From Hydractinia symbiolongicarpus (Eukaryota; Cnidaria; Hydrozoa; Anthoathecata; Hydractiniidae), in the NCBI RefSeq assembly GCF_029227915.1, contig NC_079880.1, positions 14,898,001 to 14,962,000 of the forward strand: 64,000 bases of DNA, in the 5' to 3' direction. Under the pieces are notes generated by a model. It was not told the DNA's origin. It ran no database searches and saw nothing but the letters and a program-made list of their open reading frames with translations. Below, piece after piece: positions 46,993-58,446 of the stretch (the first letter of the stretch is position 1; each line of letters starts with the position of its first letter). Position numbers and translations under genes: made by a program.

Positions 46993-47079
46993 TTAGAAGT
47001 TTGAAAATTCTAATTAGTGCATGATGCTATGCATTTATTACCTATTCTAATTAGTTATCTTGATAATCATCAATACTAC

Positions 47080-47121
47080 TGCTTACATAAAATTACTACT
47101 TACGTAAAATTACTGCTTACA
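47080..47121 (+). repeat. Left part of a 17-bp minisatellite interrupted by Helitrons
   Basis: Units of TAAAATTACTGCTTACG type end at ACTGCTTACA (47121). The series resumes at 50169 with TAAAATTAC, so the two parts join in register once the intervening DNA is removed. Confidence 0.85.
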
Positions 47122-49540
47122 TCTCTATATTAATAAGCCAGTTCCGTGTGTCTGTAACAGGCAAAGTTGATATCGTCATTTTCCTTTGATGTCGCCGAAA
47201 AAAATCTTTGATGTTGCCGAAAAAAATATGTCTTCTTTGTCGTGAAAAGCCGCGAGTTTTGTGTGGTTTGTTAAATGAAGTTCTAGCACAAAGTAACGGA
47301 AATTGTGTTTGCAAAAAAGATGGCTGTCCTTTTTAAGCATTTGTCTTCTCTTGCCTTCAAAATAAATCTTTACAAAAGCATTTAAAAAGGGGCATGGTAT
47401 ATAAATGAAGTATAGAAAGGTTTCTGTAAGGTTTGTTTATGTTTTTTAAAGTTTTGATGATATTATTGATGCGAGACATGTTTGTTAGCTAGCATCAACC
47501 ACACCAACAACAACTAGCTAGGTAGCTAGGAATTTATAAATATGTAGCCATGTTCTTTATACCTAGCTAAGTCTCCAGTTTATATTTAAGTGACCAGCTA
47601 TTAGCTGCTGTAGCTACCTTATGTTAGCTTCAGTTTTATGTTGCTTTTTACATGTAAGCTAATCTTAGTGGTCTTTGCTAAGAATGTGACTGTAACTTAT
47701 TTTAATTGACATTTTAAGCTTAAATTAACAAGCCACAACAACTTTTAAAAAAGTATTACATAATATTTAAGAAGAGTTTAAGGACTGTTTTTAAGCAAAT
47801 AATGTATTTTTCACAATTTGTGTATGCAAATAATGTATTTTTCACATTTTGTGTTAAACTTATATACATCGGTTACATGCAATATGACGAAACGATTTTT
47901 ATTTAACGTGTAGTAATTCTGGTACCTTAAGTGTAGTGATTTTTGTTGTTCTAGATGTTCTGACTAAAATGTTTTTGTTTATGGCATTTTGTCTCAATTA
48001 AGAAAAGTTTCAACTTTTTTGAGGGAGTACAACACCGAAAAAACTTGTGTTTTTTTTAAATTTTGTTTAAATTCTTACCAGGCAGGACTCTGTACAACAT
48101 ACCGAAATGACTGATCCCTCTCTATTTTTAAATTTGATGCGTTCCAAATCACAGTTTTTTGAAATTTTGGGTAATATTTAATGAGTACAAGATGCAAATA
48201 CTGATTTTTGTTGAATCAGAAGTATTTCCTACAACCATTCTTTTTTTACACTTTTGTGGAGAAAAAGTGTATGCAATATCATCAGAATAACTGATTTTGT
48301 TGCAAACTGTTTTTCTTTTTCAAATTTTGGATTGAAATATTGTTATAAAGGGCATATATCAATAGACATATATATACCAAAATAATTAAATTCTGCAAAC
48401 TTTGATTTTGTCGTTCACCTCTCATCTTTTATATTTTGATTAAACTTTTGAGGAAAACCATAGGAATTATTTAGAATTTGTATTTTGTGTTGCAAATTTA
48501 GTGCAAAAATTTAACTGTTGTGAGGGAGGACCATATGCAATTATATATACTAAAAATAATAATTTGATATTCTACAAGTTGTATTTTTGTATGCACTTAA
48601 ATGACTGCTTTTTCTGAGTTGAATTTGATGGGTTTCATATCAATTTTGTGGAAGATTTTATGGCTGAAGACAATATAGAACATGCCAATTGAACTGATTT
48701 TTGTTCATATTTTGATTTGCTCCTCATAAACCTTTGTGTTCTACATTTATTGTAAACTTTTGTGAGGAAGGACCATATATATATACAATGTTTTCAAAAT
48801 AATGATTTTTGTTGATTTGAAATTTACTCCTTGCATATTGCTTTTTCGACATTTCAGGTTAAAATGTTTGGTAAAGTCAGTACGGATCATTAGACAAAAA
48901 ATTGTTTTGTTAACCGGTTAATTTTTACATTTTGTGCATATTTTTGCGGGAGAGGACGGTATGCAACCGAATAAATGATTTTTCAAAGTTTAACTTTTTG
49001 TTTTTAGGTGTTTTGTGTTTGTTTAAGTTTGGCTTTTTGATATTGTTTAAAATGCGTAAAGAACTTATTTCATAGATCTGTGCTTACTGTTGCAAGCCTT
49101 TCTTTTCGACACTTTAGATTAAAATATTGAAGGTTTTCAACATAATCACATAATAAGATGTATACATATTTGAGATATGTGTTATTTCTGACATTATTAT
49201 TATTGTTGTCGTAACTGTCTGGGTTGTGACTGTCAATGTTGTAACTTTCTACTAACTAGATTTTACACCTTGCACGCCGTTGTTTTTCATATTTTGTCTG
49301 AAGTTTTGTTGGGAGGATTTCATGCGATTTGACATTTGATATTTTGTGTTAGATTTTAAGAACTTTTTTGTTAAATTATGACTTACATACTTTCTTTTTA
49401 TGCATTTTCAGATTATTTTTTTTAGTAAAAGGCATATTCAATATACTGAAATATTTGCTGATGTCATCAAAATTCAAATGACAGAACTTTTCAATTGTTT
49501 TTCTGCCTAAGTGGATTTTTCCACGGGCCTAATCGACTAG
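47122..49540 (+). mobile_element. Helitron-like element 1, 2419 bp, with internal degenerate repeats
   Basis: It starts TCTCTATATTAATAAGCCAG after A47121 and ends GTGGATTTTTCCAC...CGACTAG at 49540. From about 48000 to 49480 it carries a decayed tandem series in which phrases like GAGGAGGACCATATGCAAT and ACTGATTTTTGTTG recur every 150-250 bp. No Rep or helicase frame, so non-autonomous. Confidence 0.75.
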
Positions 49541-50168
49541 TCTATATAATAATACGCCAGTTCCGTGTCTCTGTGACAGGCAAAGTGGATGTGTTGTTTT
49601 TCTAAAGAAACAGCCGCGGTAATATGTCACTTTTGTTAAACTTTTATTTTTATTCTGTCTTTTGTGTGCTTTTTCAAATTGATTTAAAATTTTTGGTTAA
49701 TTTATTTTATTGTTCTCATAAAAACCTTTGTGTAATAATGTAAACTTTATTACACAAAAGTCACGGGTAATTAATTTCCCTTAAGCACGTGTCTATTGTC
49801 TCCTGAAATGAAAAACATATTGGTTCAATGAATTTCGTCCCTTGGCTAAAACAAATCATGTGATAAAATAAAGTGATTTCATTAGTTAGGAATTTTATTG
49901 GATGGGAATATAAATTTACCGTGACGGGAGCGTTGTTATTATTGTTGTCAATTTCGTTCAAAAGTTTTACTTGTTTGCGTCTTTAAAATGAAACTGACAA
50001 CAAATGATTTTGTGATAAGAAACATAGAATAAATTTTAAATGTTTTTGAGTGGATATCTCCACGGGATTTTGTTTAAAACGTTTCTTTTTCAGCCTTATC
50101 AACAAACCTTTTTGTGATAAGAAGCACAAAAAATTTAAGTGGATTATTCCACGGGTTTAAATAACTAG
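49541..50168 (+). mobile_element. Helitron-like element 2, 628 bp, tandem with element 1
   Basis: It starts TCTATATAATAATACGCCAG directly after the CTAG of element 1 and ends GTGGATTATTCCAC...AACTAG at 50168, followed by T of the minisatellite. A second hairpin (GTGGATATCTCCAC) lies near 50051. The 66-codon minus frame inside is not supported. Confidence 0.8.
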
Positions 50169-50532
50169 TAAAATTACTACTTACATAAAATTGCTGCTTA
50201 CGTAAAATTGCTGCTTACGTAAAATTGCTGCTTACGTAAAATTGCTGCTTACGTAAAATTGCTGCTTACAAAAAATTACTACTTACGTAAAATTGCTGCT
50301 TACGTAAAATTGCTGCTTACATAAAATTACTACTTACGTAAAATTGCTGCTTACGTAAAATTGCTGCTTACGTGAAATTACTGCTTACATAAAATTACTA
50401 CTTACGTAAAATTGCTGCTTACGTAAAATTGCTGCTTACGTAAAATTGCTGCTTACGTAAAATTGCTGCTTACATAAAATTACTACTTACGTAAAATTGC
50501 TGCTTACGTAAAATTGCTGCTTACGTAAAATT
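50169..50532 (+). repeat. 17-bp minisatellite TAAAATTGCTGCTTACG, about 21 units
   Basis: Units alternate GCTGCTTACG with variants ACTACTTACA/G. It lies just before the HARBI1-like pseudogene and shares the CTTACGTAA phrase with the right border region at 57.05-57.25 kb, so it may be subterminal sequence of the Harbinger element. Confidence 0.95.
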
Positions 50533-50552
50533 ACATAAAAAATGCAAAATAT

Positions 50553-51520
50553 TCTTTGTTTAGATTTGTTCGTACGTCTCCACAACGTTTCGACCACTTG
50601 GCAGAAATGATTTGAAACAAAATAACCAAAAAACTTCACATACGAGAACCAATATCCCCTGAAGAGCGCTTGGCAGTGACATTGCGTTTTCTAGCTACAG
50701 GTGATAGTCAACATTCACTCGGGTTTCTCTTTAAGCTTGGAAGATCAACTGTAAATGGTATAATCAATGAGGCTTGTGAAGAACTATGGAATACATTATC
50801 GCATTATGTCAAACCACCAACCTCGGTTAATGATTGAAAAAATATTTCTGATGATTTCAATTAATTATGGAACATGCCCCATTGCTTAGGAGCTTTAGAT
50901 GGAAAACATGTTGCGATTCGAAAACCACCATCCTCCGGCTCCCCCTGGTACAACTATAAGGGCTTTTTTCAGCATGGTACGTTTGGGAATTTGTGATGCA
51001 CGGTATTGCTTCACTCATGTTGATGTTGGACGACAGCGGAGTCCTGAAAAATTGGAGTATGGGTCGAAAATTTGCACAAAATAATGAGCATAGCCAACCC
51101 TGAAAGAATTCCAGAAAGTGATGACCTCTAATTACCATACTTTCTTCTTGGGGATGAGATATTCCCTTTTTCGAAAGGGTTGATGAGACCCTATTCTGGC
51201 AAAGGCTTAACATCTTAAACTCGAAAGATTTTTAATCATCAATTATCGAGTGCTCACACAGTTATTGAGAATACCTTCGGCATTTTAGTTGCAATATGGA
51301 GGGTATTTCAAAAATCGATTGATGCTACACCAGAAAAGATAGCAAAAATCATTTTAGCAGTAACTGTCCTTCATGATTACTTAAGACAAACCGACAATGC
51401 CTGCTACACCTTTGGTTTTATGGATAGTGAAGATAAAAGTGGAAATATTGTACCCGGACAATGGAGGAGTTTACATGATTGTAATTCTTCACAGAATGTA
51501 AAACCTATTCGAAATTGTAT
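50553..51520 (+). pseudogene. PIF/Harbinger transposase (HARBI1-like), degenerate
   Basis: Reading across frames gives Phe-Asp-His-Leu, Arg-Leu-Ala-Val-Thr-Leu-Arg-Phe-Leu-Ala-Thr-Gly, Leu-Gly-Arg-Ser-Thr-Val, then [10 protein letters not shown] and Trp-Tyr-Asn-Tyr-Lys-Gly-Phe-Phe: the DDE_Tnp_4 core with its first catalytic Asp. Near 51260-51460 Glu-Asn-(Thr)-Phe-Gly and the C-terminal Trp-Arg-Ser-Leu-His-Asp region follow. Several stops (for example TGA at about 50836 and TAA at 50866) and shifts make it inactive. These elements need a second Myb/MADF protein, which is present on the opposite strand. Confidence 0.88.
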
Positions 51521-51664
51521 TTTTAGTTTTTATTTGATTAGTTACAAAGTTAAGAGTTTAACATGTTCATGTATGACATTGTGTTTCCTGGTGGTGTATT
51601 ATTTGGATAAAAATGGGTTCCGTTTCTTGCACGGTTCTTTTGGCGTTTATACATACCATGTTTA

Positions 51665-52008
51665 TGTTATGTCCAACTATCTCCATTGCGTCTTCATCTA
51701 TTACACGACCCAGTTTTCTCATTCTTTTCGCAACTAGCTCACCAAATACATCACAATCATCTCTATGATTATCAACTTCGGCTGGAGCTACGACTGAACG
51801 AAGTACTGCTATTTTTTCCTGTTCTATTTCGCTAGGTTTTGTAGCTCTTTCACTTCTCTCATGTTGTTTTTCATGTTCAATTTGAACTGATCATTTTGTT
51901 TTTCTTTGAGAATGCTATCCTACTTGAACTTGGTGTAACTCTGAGTCTGGTTCATCAGACTAAGTATCCTGGACTGCAGAATGTATCGGTGATACGGAAT
52001 CATCTATA
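51665..52008 (-). pseudogene. Harbinger MADF/Myb-like gene, 3' part
   Basis: The minus strand reads Asp-Cys-Asp-Val-Phe-Gly-Glu-Leu-Val-Ala-Lys-Arg-Met-Arg-Lys-Leu near 51780-51730. This is the C-terminal BESS-like helix of MADF proteins, preceded by a charged region. Three in-frame stops are present. The gene is split by the transposon at 52009-56543 and continues at 56544. It runs toward the transposase gene from the other side, the usual convergent arrangement. Confidence 0.75.
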
Positions 52009-52582
52009 GAGCCATTCTCACAAAAGTGCGACATTCCTGTCCCCCATGTTCGGCACGGCCCAGACCTCTATTGGAAATATTTTTTCGAAAACCTTTTTTT
52101 CTAAAATGCGGAAAAAGTTATTAGATTAAAGATGAAAAAAAAAAAAACATTTTGGCATATTAATATTTTTGGTCTTGATATTCAAACAGTAGCATCTCTG
52201 ATTGGGGAAAAAAGCCCGTCCCCAGCAAAAAAATCAATGTTTGGCGGTTGATAGCGCCGATTGGTTTTATATTTTAGTAGAAAGCAGTATTTTATGATGA
52301 GAGTATATTGAAAAAGTGTTTTTCCCCAAAATTTCATGAAACCTTGGCCCAAAATAAAAAAGCTGCACTAGTTTGTAATCTGTCCTCATAACGATGGTAA
52401 CCTCCGTTACGACTTTTTAACCGCCCCTATAAATATAATGGAAAAGTATACGACGCCCTTTTCTGAGAAATTGAAAGCTAGTTATATCAAATTAAAAAAT
52501 TAAAAAATATTTTTTATGATATTTTGACTTTTCAGGTTTTCATTGTAGTCAGAAGTTGAAAATTTGATTTTCCAATTTTAGA

Positions 52583-53488
52583 ATGTAACATACGTTTCCT
52601 GTACTCTTTGCGGGTGGGTTGACATAAATTGTTATTTTTTTCGGGATAAAAATTAAGTAAGCGGATATCTTTGAGAAACTATCAATAGTTGTTAAATGCA
52701 TTAAAGATTTTTTAAGATAGAGGCGGCTTAAAGTTGAAATATAACATACGATTTGTAACATAAGTTTCATAAAAATAGAACGTTTGAAAAAAGAACGTAT
52801 AACATTCGATTGTGAAAAGAATTATTCGATTTTTGTTGACAAGGCGACTGTGTTGTCCTTTCATGTTAGATCACAAGAGAAGGCTCAAGAAAAAGTTTGG
52901 TTGCGTATTTATTGAGGTAAGAATCTTTACTTTTTTGTAAACGATGACTGTGTCAAAAATAATTATAATCGGAATAAGGATTTTAGTTCTTTCTTCTAAG
53001 TTACTTAATTTTTTGAGGTATTATATGACCTAGACTTTAGGAATATTTACTATGTATATGACTTAGCTTGTTCAGCTATTATCTATTGTATGAAACTAAA
53101 GAAATAGTAACGTATGTTACAATTCTAATATAAATGCTAACTTTTCTCATCCTTGATAGCATGAACTTAGTGATCCGTATGACTTTACAAATTTAGCCAT
53201 ATTTTTATTGACTTAATAAGTCACGAACAGCATGGTTTTTAGGTCTAACATCGTATACCAAAGCTTTCTGTGATATGAATGGAAGACATCGCCCCAAATG
53301 CGCAACATACGTTACCGTTGGAAAAAAGGACTGATATTCTTTGTATAATCATTCGATCTTCTTTTTTTCGTGTTTGCAAACTGTTTTAAATGTAATTTAC
53401 AATATTGCCACAATTACTTTGCGCAAGGAACATTTTATGCGTTTGAAAAGTGTGATTAAGTCTACCGTATTAAAGTAACGTATGTTAC
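52583..53488. promoter_or_regulatory. Left cluster of GTAACATACGTTAC-like palindromic sites
   Basis: Full or near-full copies lie at about 52584-52597, 52740-52750, 52754-52766, 53107-53120 (GTAACGTATGTTAC), 53302-53315 and 53475-53488, with a weaker one at about 52797. The core is nearly self-complementary. Clusters of this sort next to transposon ends usually bind the transposase. Confidence 0.75.
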
Positions 53489-53596
53489 ATAAAATTCATC
53501 CAGTTTACACTACTTGTTTAGTCTAAAATGTAAGCAATGTTGCTTTTGTTCCGTTTTTCATATATAAAAAGATGTCTTTACATTTTAGAACGACAA

Positions 53597-55484
53597 TGGT
53601 GAAATCAAATGCTCAAAAACAAAAGGATTACAGGGAACGGAAAAAGCAAATTATGTGAAAACATCAACTCTTTCGAAAAATGAATTGAAAAAAAGAAGAA
53701 CAGCAGTGAAAGAGAGGGTTCGTCGTTCACGTGATCGTACAAAAACCCTCCTTGAGCAGTTTCGAAATGAGAGCAGCTACATAACATCACGCACGGATGC
53801 AGATACTGATGGTACAATATCACCGATGATCGTAGCAATTCCATTTCCGAAAAAAGTCCAGGCATCCAGAAAACGAAAACGACAAAGCGATGATCGGCTA
53901 CACAAAAGGATAGGGAAATTGGAAAATCAAAAGAAAGATTTGAAGAAGTGCAATTCTCTTCGAAAGCAAATCGCTCGATCCCGTGGAAAAAAGGATACAC
54001 CGAACAGTAAAACGAATAAAATTATGAGAACTGCGGGGATTAATCCGAAGGAAGCAGCAGAAATAAAAAAAAACTACTGTTTGCAGAAACTTTATCCGGT
54101 GAGATACGCGAAGCTGGAAAAGAGAGAAAGAACTCCAAGAAAAGCATTCGTTCAATAATCAGTGGCGAAATTTTGAAGAAATATAGACTTCTGCGTTACG
54201 CTGCAACTTAAACTGCAACCGACCGAAGAAAGTTATCGAAAGTACAAAATAAGGTGATAAATCCAACTAAATCGAAAAGAGGATTTGAGCCAAAGGTTTA
54301 TGGTGCAGTCATTAACTTTTATAACCGTGACGACGCTTCCACAGCACTCCCTGGAAAACGTGACGCCAAAAAAGTAAAAACAGGAAAACCCCGTATCCAA
54401 AAGCGAGTACTCAATGACTATTTGAATAATCTCCATCAAAAGTTCGTAGCTGAGCATATAAACATGTCGTGTTCGTTCGCATCTTTTGCTCGGATGAGAC
54501 CCAAAAACTTCGTTCTTGCCAACTTTGCCAATAGAAGAACCTGCTTGTGCACGCAACATCAAAACTATGCTTTGAAGCTAAAAATGCTAAGAAAATTAAC
54601 ACCAGTTCCAACGAACCCGGAAGCTTTCGTCAAGAACAGCGATGAGAAAATCTCTTCAATAATTCACAATATAAAAGAAAATGACTTCACATATGACGTT
54701 TGGAAAAAAGTTGAAGTGACGTATAAGGGGAAAGCATCAAAGAAAATGAAATTGATCACACAAACGATCAGTCATGCTCAATTCGAAGCTCTTTTACACA
54801 AGGATACACTTATATTCCGTAGCCATATCAGCAGGATTGCTGCTCAATTCAAGGAACAGAAATATCTCAAAGAAAATTTGCCCCCAAAGCCATGTGTACA
54901 TTCACATGGATTTTGCGGAAGACTATAGGTGCAGATCTCAAAACGAGATTCAATCTGCCTACTGGAGCCCAACTCAGGTGACAATTCATCCTGTCGTAAT
55001 GTATTACAAACAACCGGGCTCACAAGAAAGCACTCACAAAAGCTTTGTATTTATTTCTAATGAATCTCGCCACGATGCCACCTTTATCTATACACTAATT
55101 GTTAAATTAGTCCCACTGCTAAAACAAGTTGTTCCAAATTTGCAAATGGTGCACTACTGGACCGATTCTCCGACAAGCCAGTATAGAAACAACACAATTT
55201 TCAAAATACTTAGCTGTCACGAGGAGTATTTTGGCGTGATGGCATCGTGGAATTACATGGAGGCTGGCCATGGGAAAGGCCCATGTGATCCAATCGGAGG
55301 AGTGGCAAAGAGAAAATCAGACCAAGCTGTCAAAAATGGAAAGTATGTCATACAAGATGCGACTGATTTCTATGAATGGGCAAAGCAGGATGCAAGTGCC
55401 ATAGTCTATTCATACCTTTCCACGGAAGATTATGAAAATTCCGCAAATTTTCTCAAAGTTACTTGCGTAAACGTATTTTTGTAA
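53597..55484 (+). pseudogene. Transposase of the TATA-flanked element, frameshifted
   Basis: ATG at 53597 opens Val-Lys-Ser-Asn-Ala-Gln-Lys-Gln-Lys-Asp-Tyr-Arg-Glu-Arg, a basic DNA-binding-like start. One shift near 53650 moves to the 53655-54158 frame (coiled, Lys/Arg-rich). Stops near 54159-54215 and then 54254-54928 follow, with Phe-Tyr-Asn-Arg-Asp-Asp-Ala-Ser, Met-Arg-Pro-Lys-Asn-Phe and a Cys-x-Cys-x-x-His cluster. A second shift near 54885 leads to Met-Asp-Phe-Ala-Glu-Asp-Tyr, Tyr-Trp-Thr-Asp-Ser-Pro-Thr-Ser-Gln-Tyr-Arg-Asn and Gly-Pro-Cys-Asp-Pro-Ile-Gly-Gly. These three acidic positions look like a catalytic D-D-D/E triad. The C-terminus is cut short at 55484. At least three lesions make it inactive. 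Confidence 0.8.
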
Positions 55485-56367
55485 CATACGTTACAGCTTA
55501 TCTTTGAGACATAGCTCTTTCTCCAAAAACGTTTTACTACGTTTGCTACGTTATGATGTAACTTCTAACTGTTCTGATAATAGGAAACAATATTAGATTT
55601 ACTTTATGGGGCAAACAAACTTCAATCTAGATACAAAAACATCGTAACATACGTGACTATTTCTTTCTTTCTTCTTGAAACATTTTTGTTAATTACGTCT
55701 GAAAATTACTTTGATTTTTGACAAGTTATTTTTATGTAAACATTCATGTCCAATTTAAACCGATTTTAGTATTTCTTAGTTAAGTTAGGTACATTTGAGA
55801 AATTATGGAAATGACTATAATAATAATTGAAATTTTTAGCCAATAGATTCAAGCTAACAATGCATTTAAGATTTGTTTCGAAAGTTTGTGTTATTTTTCG
55901 TTATGAAATAACTTCAGAGCGTTCCAATGATTGTGAACAACCACAAATATAAAAATTAACAGTTCAAATAGACTTTAATCTAGATTCAAAAAATTGTAAC
56001 ATACGTGACTATTTTGTTTTATTCTCTCTTGGATTTTTTTTGTTACTTATGTCTAAAAACAACATTGATTTTTGATATCTTATATTTTTTTAAACTTTCA
56101 TGTCCCATTTTAACGAGTTTTAAGTACTCGTTTAGTTAGTTAGGTAGATTAACGTATTATGGAAATAACTTAAATTTTTTCTTGTAATTTTTAGGTTTGA
56201 CATTCCAAAGATAACTTTGTATTCCACATTCATTTTATAAGTTTGTGTTCTACTATTTCTTTACTGTGAATATCTAAAGTCTTCCCTTCGGGTTTGAAAT
56301 AAGATTGTTCGTTCATGACCATTTTTAAAAAATTAAAAGGGATTTATATCCTTGTAACGTAGGTTAC
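55481..56367. promoter_or_regulatory. Right cluster of GTAACATACGTTAC-like sites in a ~350-bp direct repeat
   Basis: Sites lie at 55481-55494 (perfect GTAACATACGTTAC), 55644-55657, 55996-56009 and 56354-56367. The second and third sit in two diverged copies of one segment (about 55613-55900 and 55969-56270), offset by about 352 bp. Confidence 0.75.
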
Positions 56368-56543
56368 ACTCACTGATCTGATCCTTTTGATTATCAGAAT
56401 AGAAAATGTGAAAATCCAAATGTCTTGTACTGCTAACCATGAAAATCCTTTCGTCAAGACTCTAAATTTTGTAAAAATTCGAAAAAAATATTGAAATCTG
56501 ACACATTAATTTTCCATCTTCACTACTTTTTTGAGAATGGCTC

Positions 56544-56950
56544 TATATCATCTTCGTCTTCAGATACTTCGGACAGTATTTCATCGTTGTTCTTTGACTT
56601 TCTCGGTTTAATATAATTATCCAACCATTGCATGAATGCCAATTTTTAAGCCTTTTACGTGCTTTTTTTGTGGCTTTAAATAATGTATTTGTCTCTCAAT
56701 CTTGTAAATGCTTTTTTTTGCCTTATCACCTGCAAACAGGATTATATAAATGAATTATGATTATATAAATAGCTATATCTGGAATATGGTATTGACAATA
56801 TGTGACAATATGCTCTTATTTTGTTTATTATTCTGCATTCTTTTTGATGCCCTCTCGATGGAATTCTTTGTCTTTATCATAAAGCACAGTATACTTTTGT
56901 ACAGAAACACTCAAATCCTCTTCATTGATTATTTTCAAAAAGTTTGAAAT
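56544..56950 (-). pseudogene. Harbinger MADF gene, 5' part (MADF domain)
   Basis: From about 56945 the minus strand reads Ile-Ile-Asn-Glu-Glu-Asp-Leu...Leu-Tyr-Asp, the start of a MADF domain. Near 56690 follow Arg-Leu-Arg-Asp-Lys-Tyr, and then Trp-Leu-Asp-Asn-Tyr-Ile and an acidic run that stops at the TATA border. Shifts and stops are present. It was one gene with 51665-52008 before the insertion. Confidence 0.7.
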
Positions 56951-57042
56951 CTAACTCCTAAATTAAATGACTATATTCAAATTCGAATGTTTTTTTTGAG
57001 ATTTGAACGTGATTGCGCAATTTTTTCCTTCTTTTTCTTTCT

Positions 57043-57252
57043 TCTTTTGGCTTACAGACAGTTTCTTGCGAGCAATAATTTTTGCTCGTAAGAAAACCGC
57101 ACGTAAGAGATTACGCAGCACGTAAGACCTTAAATAATTTAGGTAGGTGGTGTCACATGTTACGTCAAATTTTTATGTTGCGTAAGAGAACGAATGAACT
57201 TTTCCCCTTATGTCAGCTCTTACGTTAAAAATACGTGCATGTGAATGCAGCT
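57043..57252. repeat. Probable right end of the Harbinger element with CGTAAG repeats
   Basis: GCACGTAAGA, GCGTAAGAGA, CTTACGTTAA and similar phrases recur, and the segment ends GTGAATGCAGCT before TTA (57253-57255). The end resembles that of the 46878-46992 element. A true element boundary is inferred. Confidence 0.4.
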
Positions 57253-57255
57253 TTA

Positions 57256-57737
57256 AAGCTCACAGGAGTTTACCTTTATTACTTTCGGATTACACTCTGT
57301 GCACAACACACAATATTGATCATTTTTCACCTAACTGATTCACTTAAGAAAAATGTGGTCAAAAATATGAACAGATAGGCCAATTGTACTTGTTTTGCTA
57401 ATAATATTGTGTTTCTTTATCAATATTTGTGAGCCCGAATACAACAGGTTAGTCGGTGACATTTAGATAGATCATTCTCTTATGACTGAGAAAAGTGAAA
57501 TGTTTTTGTGCTTTTTTACTTTTGATAACATTTTCCAACTTCAAGTACTTCATTTCCACATGTTTTAAATTATCCGTTAATTGTCAATTAAAATCAATGT
57601 ATACATACCGCTAGAAGAAATGTTTCAATCCACACTAAATATGTGGAAAATTTATAAAATATTTACAACACTTTTTACTTAAATGGTAGAGCCGCACCAG
57701 TTATAGGACCCACAAAGAATAATAGTTGTTATAAAAC
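57256..57737. other. Intergenic, nothing recognised
   Basis: AT-rich; no frame or repeat worth naming. Confidence 0.5.
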
Positions 57738-57762
57738 AAAAACAGCAACAACAACAACAACG

Positions 57763-57838
<76 letters not shown>

Positions 57839-57840
57839 AT
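57738..57840 (+). repeat. (CAA)n microsatellite
   Basis: About 33 nearly perfect CAA units. It lies just before a 92-codon frame (57858-58136) with hydrophobic segments and no recognised family, which I do not call as a gene. Confidence 0.97.
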
Positions 57841-58386
57841 ACAATAACAACAAAAACATGCATTTACGTATTCGTAAATTGAGAACGGATAGAGAGGCGA
57901 TCCAGATTGTTCAGTTGTATAAAACTTCCACCATTTTAGTTCTTCTTGTGTACAAAAATATCCAGGGAAGATATAGATATATTTACAGGAAAATTGATGT
58001 GTGTATGAATTATTTTGTATGCATAATATACGTTTTCGGAATAACGTGTTTTTTTTATAATTTTATAATTTCGATATTTGATATAGTAGAAGTAGCTACA
58101 TCAAAGGAAACTGATTCAGGAAAGGTGTGTTGTTAGAAAGTATAAGCACATGAACATGCAGGGCAAAAACGTTTTTTCAAAATCCGTTTTTAGACAAAGT
58201 CCGACGATCAAGAACTTCGTTTAGCTAGTACAATCGTTAGGTCGGACACCTCTCTTGGAAATCCGATTTACGGAATCTACTATAACACGTATATATTTGT
58301 TGAAAACATTGCGTAGGTGTATAAAAATTAACTTAAATTATACACGTTCGCACAGACAATAAAAAAAAAACATTGGGGAAAATAAA

Positions 58387-58396
58387 TTTATTTATT
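58387..58396 (-). promoter_or_regulatory. Overlapping AATAAA polyadenylation signals for the Cys-rich gene
   Basis: TTTATT at 58387-58392 and 58391-58396 on the plus strand read AATAAA on the gene strand, shortly after its stop. Confidence 0.6.
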
Positions 58397-58446
58397 TCAC
58401 TGCGTGAAAAACTACCCCAAAGGTTAGTTCAAAGTCCCACAACTAG

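Larger units (their letters stand above)
52009..56543 (+). mobile_element. 4535-bp DDE/DDD transposon (Sola-like?) inserted in the Harbinger MADF gene
   Basis: Terminal repeats GAGCCATTCTCA (left 52009-52020; right complement 56532-56543) extend imperfectly over about 20 bases (…AAAAGT). TATA flanks both ends (52005-52008 and 56544-56547). Deleting the element and one TATA joins the interrupted MADF frame into a continuous acidic stretch, which confirms the insertion. It carries a degenerate transposase (53597-55484) with long subterminal regions holding repeated GTAACATACGTTAC-like sites. The 4-bp duplication and the family seen in Hydra and other cnidarians suggest Sola, but this is from memory and unverified. 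Confidence 0.82.

Noticed and set aside
50553-51520. Domesticated HARBI1 gene
   Set aside because: Multiple stops and shifts and a transposon context show it is a dead transposase.
57858-58136. 92-codon frame after the CAA repeat
   Set aside because: No family, no coding signal beyond openness; hydrophobic AT-rich translation is common by chance here.
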